A stretch of DNA of 64,000 bases from Myxococcales bacterium (GTDB taxonomy: Bacteria; Myxococcota_A; Bradymonadia; UBA7976; UBA1532), in the NCBI GenBank assembly GCA_020633435.1, contig JACKDP010000008.1:1-64000 (forward strand). The letters are read 5' to 3'. The notes beneath the pieces were generated by a model. It worked only from the letters and a program-made list of their open reading frames with translations, had not been told where the DNA came from and searched no databases. Positions within the stretch are counted from its first letter, which is position 1; each line of letters opens with the position of its first letter. A program made the translations under genes and the position numbers. Shown here piece by piece: positions 50,935 to 57,842 of this stretch.

Positions 50935-52661
50935 GCCAGCGAGAAGAAGGCGCCATCATCGGCATCGACCTGGGGACGACCTACTCCCTGGTGGCGGTGC
51001 TCGAGGCCGGCCAGCCCATCATCATCGCCAACGCCCTGGGCGAGCAGCTCACCCCGAGCGCGGTCAGCGTGGACGAGGCGGGCATGGTGCTCGTCGGGGC
51101 GCCGGCCGCCGCCCGGGCCAAGACGCACCCCGACCGCACGGCCACCCAGTTCAAGCGCGACATGGGCACGGACCGGAAGTTCCAGCTCGGGCCGCGCACC
51201 CTGGGGCCCCAGCAGCTCTCGGCGCTCGTCCTCGCCGAGCTCAAGCGCGACGCCGAGGCCTGGCTGGGCCGCCCCGTCACCGAGGCGGTCATCACCGTGC
51301 CGGCCTACTTCGGCGACCCCCAGCGGCAGGCCACCAAGGACGCCGGCGAGCTCGCCGGCCTGCGCGTCGAGCGCATCATCAACGAGCCCACGGCCGCGGC
51401 CATGGCCTATGGCCTGCACAACCGCCACCGCGAGCTCAAGGCCGTCGTCCTCGACCTGGGCGGCGGCACCTTCGATGTGACCGTCCTCGAGATCATCGAG
51501 GGGGTCATCGAGGTGCAGGCCAGCGCCGGCGACGCCCGCCTGGGCGGCGAGGACTTCACCGACGCGCTCATGGTCCTGATCGAGCAGCAGCTCGCGCGCC
51601 AGGGCGAGGACGTCAGCGGCGTCCCCCTGGCCCGCGCCCGCATCCGCGAGGCCTGCGAGCTGGCCAAGCGACGGCTGTCGACCGACGAGTCCGCCGAGGT
51701 GGCCCTGCCCGGCCTGCCCCTCGCCGGCGGCCGGCGGGCCGACGTGGCCATGACCATCACCCGGCAGGACGCCCAGGACGTCTGGGCCCCCCTGCTGGAC
51801 CGCATCCGCATCCCCGTGATGCGCGCCCTGCGCGACGCCCGCGTCAAGACGACCGAGATCGACGAGGTCCTGCTGGTGGGCGGCTCCACCCGCACGCCGG
51901 CCGTCGTGGAGCTCGCGGCCCGCCTCTTCGGGCGCATGCCGCTGCGCAAGCTGCCGCCGGACGAGGCCGTCGTCATGGGCGCGGCCATCCAGGCGGCCCT
52001 CAAGCGCGACGACGAGGCGGTCGACGACATGGTCGTCACCGACGTCGCCCCCTTCACGCTGGGCATCTCCATCGCCCAGCCCATCGGGGGCCAGCGCATC
52101 AGCGGCCTGTTCTCCCCCATCCTGGAGCGCGGCACCGTCATCCCGGCCAGCCGCGTCGAGCGGTTCAGCACCATCGAGGATGGCCAGCGCGAGATCCTCA
52201 TCCAGGTCTACCAGGGCGAGCACTCGCTCTGCGCCGACAACACCCACCTCGGGGGCTACTCCCTCAAGGGGCTGCCGAAGGCGAAGGCGGGCGAGGTCTC
52301 CGTGGACGTGCGGTTCACCTACGACCAGAACGGCATCCTCGAGGTGGAGATGACGGTCGTGGGCACGGAGCGCAAGGAGTACCTCGTGCTCGAGCAGCGC
52401 CCCGGCAAGATGACGCCCGAACAGCTCGCCCAGGCCCGGGCCGAGATGGAGTCGTTGAAGTTCCACCCGCGGGACACGCTGCCGAACCGCACCGCCCTCG
52501 ACCGGGCCGAGGCGCTGTTCGTCGAGCTCACGGGGATGGATCGCCAGGCGCTGGGCGCGCTCATGGCGCGGTTTCGAGGCGCCCTGGAGACCCAGGACCT
52601 CGCCCTCATCGACGAGGCCCGCGAGGCGCTGAACTCAGCGGCCGCCCGCATGCGCCGCTGA
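50931..52661 (+). CDS. hscC: Hsp70-family chaperone, HscC type
   Basis: A 576-aa Hsp70. ATPase motifs: IIGIDLGTTYSLVAVLEAGQ, VITVPAYFGDPQRQATKDAG, VVLDLGGGTFDVTVLEIIEG and VLLVGGSTRTPAVVELAARL. The substrate domain opens with VAPFTLGISIAQPIGG and contains PILERGTVIPASRVERFSTI. The protein is about 60 residues shorter than DnaK and lacks the acidic EEVD-type tail, as in HscC. Start GTG 50931 overlaps the upstream stop. In E. coli HscC works with its own J-proteins; two J-like membrane proteins precede it here. Confidence 0.9.
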   Translation: MSQREEGAIIGIDLGTTYSLVAVLEAGQPIIIANALGEQLTPSAVSVDEAGMVLVGAPAAARAKTHPDRTATQFKRDMGTDRKFQLGPRTLGPQQLSALVLAELKRDAEAWLGRPVTEAVITVPAYFGDPQRQATKDAGELAGLRVERIINEPTAAAMAYGLHNRHRELKAVVLDLGGGTFDVTVLEIIEGVIEVQASAGDARLGGEDFTDALMVLIEQQLARQGEDVSGVPLARARIREACELAKRRLSTDESAEVALPGLPLAGGRRADVAMTITRQDAQDVWAPLLDRIRIPVMRALRDARVKTTEIDEVLLVGGSTRTPAVVELAARLFGRMPLRKLPPDEAVVMGAAIQAALKRDDEAVDDMVVTDVAPFTLGISIAQPIGGQRISGLFSPILERGTVIPASRVERFSTIEDGQREILIQVYQGEHSLCADNTHLGGYSLKGLPKAKAGEVSVDVRFTYDQNGILEVEMTVVGTERKEYLVLEQRPGKMTPEQLAQARAEMESLKFHPRDTLPNRTALDRAEALFVELTGMDRQALGALMARFRGALETQDLALIDEAREALNSAAARMRR

Positions 52662-52832
52662 GTCCACCCAGGACTCCCGCAGCCAGCGCTCCGCGTCACG
52701 AGATCGTCGAAACGTCCGGGGACCCGTCCCGAACAACGGCAACGCCACCCAGACCGGGCCGGTCGGATCCTCCACCCGGCTCACACCCCCGATCAGCCGC
52801 TTGCCGATCCAGACCTCGCTTCCCTGCGCCAT
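52635..52832 (-). CDS. Small hypothetical protein
   Basis: A 65-aa protein: MAQGSEVWIGKRLIGGVSRV then WVALPLFGTGPRTFRRSRDA and a helical end. The start has AGGAG seven bases upstream. The leader (52833-53016) is an AT-rich island around 52890-52920 with no clear -35/-10 pair. It overlaps the 3' end of hscC by 27 bp in convergent orientation. Real-gene status rests on the ribosome site and balanced composition; no family recognised. Confidence 0.5.
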   Translation of the reverse strand: MAQGSEVWIGKRLIGGVSRVEDPTGPVWVALPLFGTGPRTFRRSRDAERWLRESWVDSAAHAGGR

Positions 52833-53016
52833 GCGGTCACTCCTTGTGCTGGCCTCGGTAGAACGACGGGCTTCGGTTCTGGTCACGCTATTCTTTTTCA
52901 GATTTACGAAATTCAAACATTCACCACAAGCGTAGAAGTCCCCGAGCCTGCCCACAGGCCCCATGGACCGCCTCGTCGCCTCATCGTCACATCGCTGTCG
53001 CCGGCCCGTGGGGCGG

Positions 53017-54598
53017 TCAGCGGCTCGTGCTGAAGATGAACGGGTAGCTGATGACACAGGTGCCGCCCGGGGGCGGCGAGGGAAAGCGCAGGCGCCGGAT
53101 GACCCCCAGCACGCACGCGCCCACCTCCGGGGCGCCCAGGGTCGAGACCCCGAGGCGGACGTCGACGGCCTGGCCTCGCCCGTCGATGGCCCACTCGACG
53201 GTGACCTTGCCGCTGAGGTCGGCGCGCTTGAGCAGGGCCTGCTCGTAGCAGCCGGTGATGCGGCCGGTGGCCGCCTCCACCACCTGGCGGACGGCCGACC
53301 GGTCCAGGTCGCAGGTGACCTTCGTCAACGCCCGCACGTTCTGCACCTTGCCCCGGATGCGCCGGGGGCCGGTGGGCGCCTTCATCCGCCCCGCCCCGCT
53401 GCGGGCGACGGCCTCCTCGGCGCCGGTGTCCACCCGGGCTCCGCGGCCCCCCGCGTCGAGGGGGGCGTCGGCCGGCCCGGCCCCGGTGTTGGCCACCTCG
53501 AGGGCCGCCGGGCCCCCTTGGGGCAGGGCGTCCATGCCGCGGACGACCCGCTCCAGCGTCTCGGCGTCCGCGTCGCGCTCGCCGGGATCGAGGGCGCGGC
53601 GGAGGGCCTCGGCGTCGCTGCGCGCCTCGGCCCGCCGGGCGGCCACCCGGCGCTGGACCGCCGCAGGCAGCGCTGGCCGGGCCTCCGCGGGATCGACGGC
53701 CTCGACGCGAGGCGCGTCGCTCGGGCGAGGCGTCGGCGCCGGTGGCGGTGGCCGCGGGGGCGGCGGCGGCTTCGGCAGCGGCCGTTCCGGCGTCTTGAGC
53801 TGCTCCAGGCTCACGAACCGCTCGGCCTGCCCGTCCGCCTTCACGGTGAGCTGCACGCCCAGCGCGCCCAGGGACACCACGCCCCCGACCAGCAGCAGGT
53901 GCAGCCCGGCGGCCACCCCGACGCAGGCCGCGTAGAGGGCCCACGGCCGCCGCACTCCGGCCACCCGCCCGGCCTCGCGCGCGCCGTGGTCGACGCGCAG
54001 GCGCCACGTCGCGTCCCCCACCTGCACCCGCGCCCGATCGCCCGCCTCCAGGCGAACGTCGGCCGGCCCGGGGGGCAGGGCCTCCTCCTGGCCGAGGTGC
54101 ACCCGCACGCCATCGGCGCCGGGGGGCAGGCGCAAGCGGGCGCCGGCGCGCTCCATCCGCACGAGCGGCTGCCGCTGGGGGAAGCGCTCCCCCGCGCGCA
54201 GCCAGACCGACTCCACCGCAGCCCCGACCGACCGCACGACCTCCAGCACCAGCGGAGCGTGGGGATCCCCGGAGGCGGTCGGCGCAGAATCCTCCATGAT
54301 TTCGGAGAGTTCCAGCCGACGATCCGCAGGAATGGCGTCTTCGTCCTCCTCCTCGTCGGCGTCCCGCCGCGGCTCGAGGCCATCGGCCGGGAAGCCACCC
54401 GGGAGCGGCCGCGAGGCGGGGGGCGCCGGCGCGTCAACGACGCCCCGCCCGGCGAGCAGGGCGCCGGCCAGCCGGAGGATGCGCGGCTCGTCCTCCCCCT
54501 CGGGGGACCGCAGCGCCAGCAGCACCCGCCGCCAGGCCTCGAACCGCCGGGGCCAGCCTGCCCGCAGCCACCGCGCCAGCGCGGCCGCGTCGGCGCCC
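53017..54598 (-). CDS. AgmX/PglI-type TonB-like protein, C-terminal part of a frameshifted gene
   Basis: The larger 3' part of one broken gene. In this frame it begins ADAAALARWLRAGWPRRFEA, then a cytoplasmic linker and a beta-rich domain (LVLEVVRSVGAAVESVWLRA, RMERAGARLRLPPGADGVRV, DRARVQVGDATWRLRVDHGA) as seen before the membrane segment in myxobacterial AgmX/PglI-type proteins. The membrane segment is ALYAACVGVAAGLHLLLVGG. A Pro-rich periplasmic spacer (KPPPPPRPPPPAPTPRPSDA) leads to the TonB-like end ITGCYEQALLKRADLSGKV, then VTVEWAIDGRGQAVDV and LRFPSPPPGGTCVISYPFIF. Such proteins couple an ExbB/ExbD motor to the outer envelope. Confidence 0.85.
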
Positions 54599-54689
54599 CG
54601 CCGGCAGCGCCGCCGCGAAAGCCGCGCCGTCGGGCGGCCGACCGGCTGGTGGCCCCAGCGCCCGGGCCAGCAGCGGGGCGATGGCCTGC

Positions 54690-55280
54690 GGGCAGCGCCG
54701 GCGCCGGGCCCTCGGCAGGCAGCCGGCCGGTCAGCGCCCGGTGCAGCACCGCCGCGAGGCACCAGACGTCGCGCGCGGGCGTCGGCAGCTTCGCCCTCGG
54801 GGCGAGAGGCTGGGGGCCCACGCCGACGGCCGCCGCGCCCGCGAGCGCCGCCGCCCCCACCAGCCGAACCCCGCCCTGGTAGTCCACGAAGAGGAAGCCG
54901 GGCCCTGGGGCGCCGTGCACCAGACCACGGGCGTGCAGGGCCGCGAGCCCCGCCGCCGCCTGGGCCACGACGCCGAGGGCCACCTCCTCCGGCAGCGGCC
55001 CAGCCGCCAGCAAGGTGTCGAGGGCCTCGGCCGGGGCCAGCGCGGCGACGACCGTCGGCCCCCCCGCCTCCTCGACCGCCTCGACGCGCTCCAGGCTGGG
55101 GTGCTGGGCCCCGGCGGCCGCGCGGCTCGCCGCCGCGAACCGGGCCGCGCTCGGCCCAGCCGCCGCGACGCGGTAGAGGAGCACCAGGCGACCCATGCCT
55201 CGCACCGCCGGGCGCAGGCCCAGGTGGCGCTCCAGGCCAGCGTCGGCGTCGAGCCGACCGGCGGGCTCGATGTGGCTCAA
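54690..55280 (-). CDS. Pseudokinase head of the TonB-like protein (frameshifted 5' part)
   Basis: Reads from TTG 55280 (overlapping the upstream TGA) or ATG 55196 (MGRLVLLYRVAAAGPSAARF). The segment EEVALGVVAQAAAGLAALHA, VHGAPGPGFLFVDYQGGVRL, ARDVWCLAAVLHRALTGRLP has Ser/Thr-kinase order, but HRDLKPEN is replaced by HGAPGPGFL, DFG is missing and no P-loop or VAIK lysine is seen, so it is a pseudokinase. After LPAEGPAPALP the frame slips (CCC at 54690-54692). Skipping one base gives QAIAPLLARALGPPAGRPPD, a perfect kinase C-lobe end; a second slip at CCCC 54596-54599 enters the TonB-like frame. Confidence 0.75.
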
Positions 55281-55627
55281 GGGGCCGCCGGCGGCGCGTC
55301 TGCCGGTCGCCCGAGCACCGGCTCGACGATGCGATCCAGGTACCGCGCCTGCAGGTGGACGAGCCCGGGCAGCGCCCGCGGCGCCCGCTGGAAGAGGTAG
55401 ACCGCCCCGCTGGCCTTCTCGCCCTGGACCAGCCGCGCGTCGAACTCCAGGCGGTTGGATCGCCGCAGGGACGGCGCCGTCTCGGCCGTGGTGGCCGGCG
55501 CCGCCGGGGCCACCGAGGCCGGCGCCTCGGCTGGAGGCGGCGGGGCAGGCCTGCGCTTCGGGCGCGCCTGGGCCAGCCCGGCGAGGCCGAGAGCGAGGCC
55601 GAGGACGAGGGCGAGGCGCGCGCTCAT
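55277..55627 (-). CDS. Small exported protein of the ExbB/ExbD operon
   Basis: A 116-aa protein with Sec signal (MSARLALVLGLALGLAGLAQA), a Pro/Ala linker and a C-terminal segment RLEFDARLVQGEKASGAVYL followed by QRAPRALPGLVHLQARYLDR. Start overlaps the exbD-like stop (ATGA pattern) and its own stop overlaps the TTG of the pseudokinase gene. In myxobacteria small exported proteins often accompany AgmX-type TonB modules. Function unknown. Confidence 0.72.
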   Translation of the reverse strand: MSARLALVLGLALGLAGLAQARPKRRPAPPPPAEAPASVAPAAPATTAETAPSLRRSNRLEFDARLVQGEKASGAVYLFQRAPRALPGLVHLQARYLDRIVEPVLGRPADAPPAAP

Positions 55628-56103
55628 CGCTTCAGCACCGCCAGCCGGTACTTGTCGAAGCCCGCGAGGCCCGCGGAGCGCATCACCAGGTACAGCGTCG
55701 CGTAGTCGATGCCCTCGTCGGCCTGCAGCATCACGATGGAGGCCCCGCCGTCATCGCTGACCTCCCCGGCCCGCAGCGCCTTGACCCGCTCGAGGGCCTC
55801 GACCACGGGCGGGATGGTGCCCTCGGTGTACCAGGGCGCCTGGCCCCGACCGTCGGTGAGGGGCGCCACCAGGAAGCCCTCCACCAGCACCCCGCTCCGC
55901 GTCACGGCGACGTTGGCCGCCGGCTTGAACGCCGAGCGCGCCGTGCTCTCCGGCAGCTTCAAATCGGGGTTGAGGCGGAAGTCGTAGTCCTCCGACTCGA
56001 AGCTCACGATCAGGAAGATCAAGATGATCGTGAACATGTCGAGCAGCGACGTCAGCATCAGGGTCGGGCGGGCGCGGCGGCGCCGGCGGAGCCTCGGCGT
56101 CAT
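55624..56103 (-). CDS. ExbD/TolR-family biopolymer transport protein (second copy)
   Basis: A 159-aa protein with one N-terminal membrane segment (LTSLLDMFTIILIFLIVSF) containing the conserved Asp (LLDMF) that carries protons, then a periplasmic domain ending DYATLYLVMRSAGLAGFDKY, typical of ExbD. A basic N-terminus (MTPRLRRRRRARP) fixes topology. It overlaps both neighbours by 4 bp. Pairs with the other ExbD and the ExbB gene. Confidence 0.9.
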   Translation of the reverse strand: MTPRLRRRRRARPTLMLTSLLDMFTIILIFLIVSFESEDYDFRLNPDLKLPESTARSAFKPAANVAVTRSGVLVEGFLVAPLTDGRGQAPWYTEGTIPPVVEALERVKALRAGEVSDDGGASIVMLQADEGIDYATLYLVMRSAGLAGFDKYRLAVLKR

Positions 56104-56639
56104 GGCGCCTCCGGCTCGGCTGGCTCGGCCGGGCGCTGGGAGAACACCGTCACCGGGAAGAGCGGCCGGACGCGAGGCGCCCCATCAGCGCCCGGGGGCA
56201 GCGCCTCCTCCCGCGCCGCGTCCAGCAGCGCCACCAGCTCGGCGTAGCGGACGTCGTCGTCGGGCAGCACGACCACCGTGTCGCTGCGCGGGTAGCGCGC
56301 CTTCCAGCGCGCGAGCCCCACCGTCAGGGCCGCGGCGGCTCCCTCGTCCCGAGGCACCTCGAACGCCAGGCTGGCCAGCGTCTCGGCGTCCACGGTGGCG
56401 CTCTGGGCCGAGAGCCGCACCGTCGGGCCCCGCACCTCCAGGTTCACGGTGATGACCTCGTCGCTGGGCGGCTCGCCCAGGCGCTCGACCTGGGTGGGCA
56501 CCGACGCCGGGATGACGCCCACATGATAGAAGGCGGCCCCCAGCATCAGGAACGGGATGAGCGTCACCATCAGGTTCATGATGGGGATGAGGTCGAGGGC
56601 CCCAGCCTGCTCCCTCGCCGCGTGGTACCGCTCGAACAT
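56100..56639 (-). CDS. ExbD/TolR-family biopolymer transport protein (first copy)
   Basis: A 179-aa protein: short cytoplasmic head (MFERYHAAREQAGALDLIPI), one membrane segment (MNLMVTLIPFLMLGAAFYHV), and a periplasmic domain with VVVLPDDDVRYAELVALLDA. The residue facing the channel is less clear than in the second copy: Asp occurs just before the segment (LDLIPIMNLMV). ExbB plus two different ExbD proteins is the composition of the AglR-AglQ-AglS motor. It lies 7 bp after the ExbB gene. Confidence 0.9.
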   Translation of the reverse strand: MFERYHAAREQAGALDLIPIMNLMVTLIPFLMLGAAFYHVGVIPASVPTQVERLGEPPSDEVITVNLEVRGPTVRLSAQSATVDAETLASLAFEVPRDEGAAAALTVGLARWKARYPRSDTVVVLPDDDVRYAELVALLDAAREEALPPGADGAPRVRPLFPVTVFSQRPAEPAEPEAP

Positions 56640-56646
56640 CCTGGAT

Positions 56647-57300
56647 CTATTCGGCTTTCTGGCCGTCGGCCGGTGCCTCCACGGCGCCGGTCATGGCCAC
56701 CAGGAGGGCCGTCGCGCCCCCCTCCATCTCGTTGAGCACGCCGTCCACGCGCTCGCTCAGCAGGTGGTGGAAGTACAGGAGCGGCACGGCCACCACGATG
56801 CCGAAGGCGGTCGTGTACATGGCCTGGGCGATGCCGTCGGCGAGGGCCTGCTGGCGCGCGGCCGCGGACGCCTCGCTCACGCTGGCGAACGCGGTGATCA
56901 GGCCGAAGATGGTGCCGAGGAGGCCCAGGAGCGTGCACGAGTTGGCGAGGAAGCCGAGGAGGCCCACCCGCTTCTGCAGGCCGGGCAGCGCCTGCACCAT
57001 CTCGCGCTCCATCGCCCGCTCGATCTCCTTCTCGCGGCGGTTGGCCCGCATGATCCCCGCCCGGAGCACGCCGACCAGCGGGTGGCGCGACGCCACCTTG
57101 CAGGCGTCGATGGCCCGTCGGAACTGGCGCCCCTCGACCTGACCCAGCACGGTCGAGAGCAGGCCCCGCGCGTCGAGGCGGCGGCGGATGAACAGGTCGA
57201 AGGCCCGCTCCAGGAAGACGGTGACCCCGAGGATGGAGACGGCCAGGATGACGTACATCATCCAGCCGCCCTTATCGAGGTACTCCAGGATGGTCTCCAT
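56647..57300 (-). CDS. ExbB/TolQ/MotA-family proton channel protein
   Basis: A 217-aa protein with three membrane segments: MMYVILAVSILGVTVFLERA, FLANSCTLLGLLGTIFGLIT and AMYTTAFGIVVAVPLLYFHH. The LLGLLGTIFGLI and TTAFGIVVAVPL motifs are diagnostic. With the ExbD proteins it would use the proton motive force to drive the TonB-like partner. The start (57300) has AAGGGAG upstream; longer readings run into tRNA-Sec. First gene of the five-gene motor operon. Confidence 0.94.
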   Translation of the reverse strand: METILEYLDKGGWMMYVILAVSILGVTVFLERAFDLFIRRRLDARGLLSTVLGQVEGRQFRRAIDACKVASRHPLVGVLRAGIMRANRREKEIERAMEREMVQALPGLQKRVGLLGFLANSCTLLGLLGTIFGLITAFASVSEASAAARQQALADGIAQAMYTTAFGIVVAVPLLYFHHLLSERVDGVLNEMEGGATALLVAMTGAVEAPADGQKAE

Positions 57301-57386
57301 CGAGCTCCCTTGAACAAGTCCGCCGCGATTGTGGGCTGGGCGCGGCGGCGGGGCAAGGGACGCGGCGGGGGGCCTGATCGAGGGGG

Positions 57387-57481
57387 CGGAGGCGCACAGG
57401 AATCGAACCTGCCCGGGACGGGATCGCCGCCCCACACGGGGTTTGAAGCCCCGGGACCGCACCAGCGCGTCGAGCGCCTCC
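57387..57481 (-). tRNA. selC: tRNA-Sec (anticodon UCA)
   Basis: Read on the minus strand, GGAGGCGC (57481-57474) pairs with GCGCCTCC (57395-57388), an 8-bp acceptor stem typical of bacterial tRNA-Sec, with discriminator G at 57387. The anticodon arm is CGGGG-C-TTCAAA-CCCCG, with anticodon TCA. A long variable arm follows, then the T-arm CAGGTTCGATTCCTG. Total 95 nt, the usual length. The T-arm and variable arm closely resemble the E. coli selC sequence. No CCA is encoded. selA, selB and selD are not in the window. Confidence 0.95.
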
Positions 57482-57486
57482 ACACC

Positions 57487-57678
57487 GCCCGCGCGCGAGG
57501 GCGGGCCGCCGCAGCATCACCCCGGGCATCGCGCGCGTCAACCGAGAGAGTGGGCGAGGCCGGCGGGCGGGGGTGCCCGCCGGCCTTCCCTGGGGCAGGC
57601 CGGCCGCGAGGCGGCCGGTGGTTCGGCGCTCGGAGAGAGGAGCGCCGAGAGGACGGCGACGGAGGGTCGGCTCCGTCG
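57487..57678. other. Array of five hairpins between tRNA-Sec and phoD (within a 361-bp gap)
   Basis: The gap 57482-57842 holds consecutive perfect inverted repeats: 6 bp (57487-57492/57501-57506), 11 bp (57558-57568/57575-57585), 8 bp (57600-57607/57611-57618), 9 bp (57623-57631/57640-57648) and 8 bp (57657-57664/57671-57678). On the plus strand the 9-bp hairpin presents GGAGAGAG in its loop, and further GGA/GAGAG motifs occur between stems. No open reading frame with a ribosome site. Could be a small RNA, a phoD leader or a tRNA-Sec promoter/processing region. Confidence 0.5.
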
Positions 57679-57842
57679 GTCAGAGAGGGACTCGAAGGTC
57701 CGGGTCGGCCAGCGCCGCGCCCGGTTCACGCCCCCTCAAACCAGCCCCCCGGGACAAAGTCACCCGATCGTCAAAAAAAGTCGGGCAGGGTTCCCGCGGA
57801 TGGGCCCCTTTGTCGATGATGGGGCGGCTTTGCGGAGGAATC

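Noticed and set aside
52833..53057. Longer 140-aa version of the small gene after hscC
   Set aside because: The extra N-terminus crosses an AT-rich non-coding island and has no ribosome site; ATG 52832 does.
57573..57842. N-terminal extension of PhoD by 90 residues
   Set aside because: Arg/Gly-rich and covers the hairpin array; the twin-arginine signal and GGAGG fix the start at 57843.
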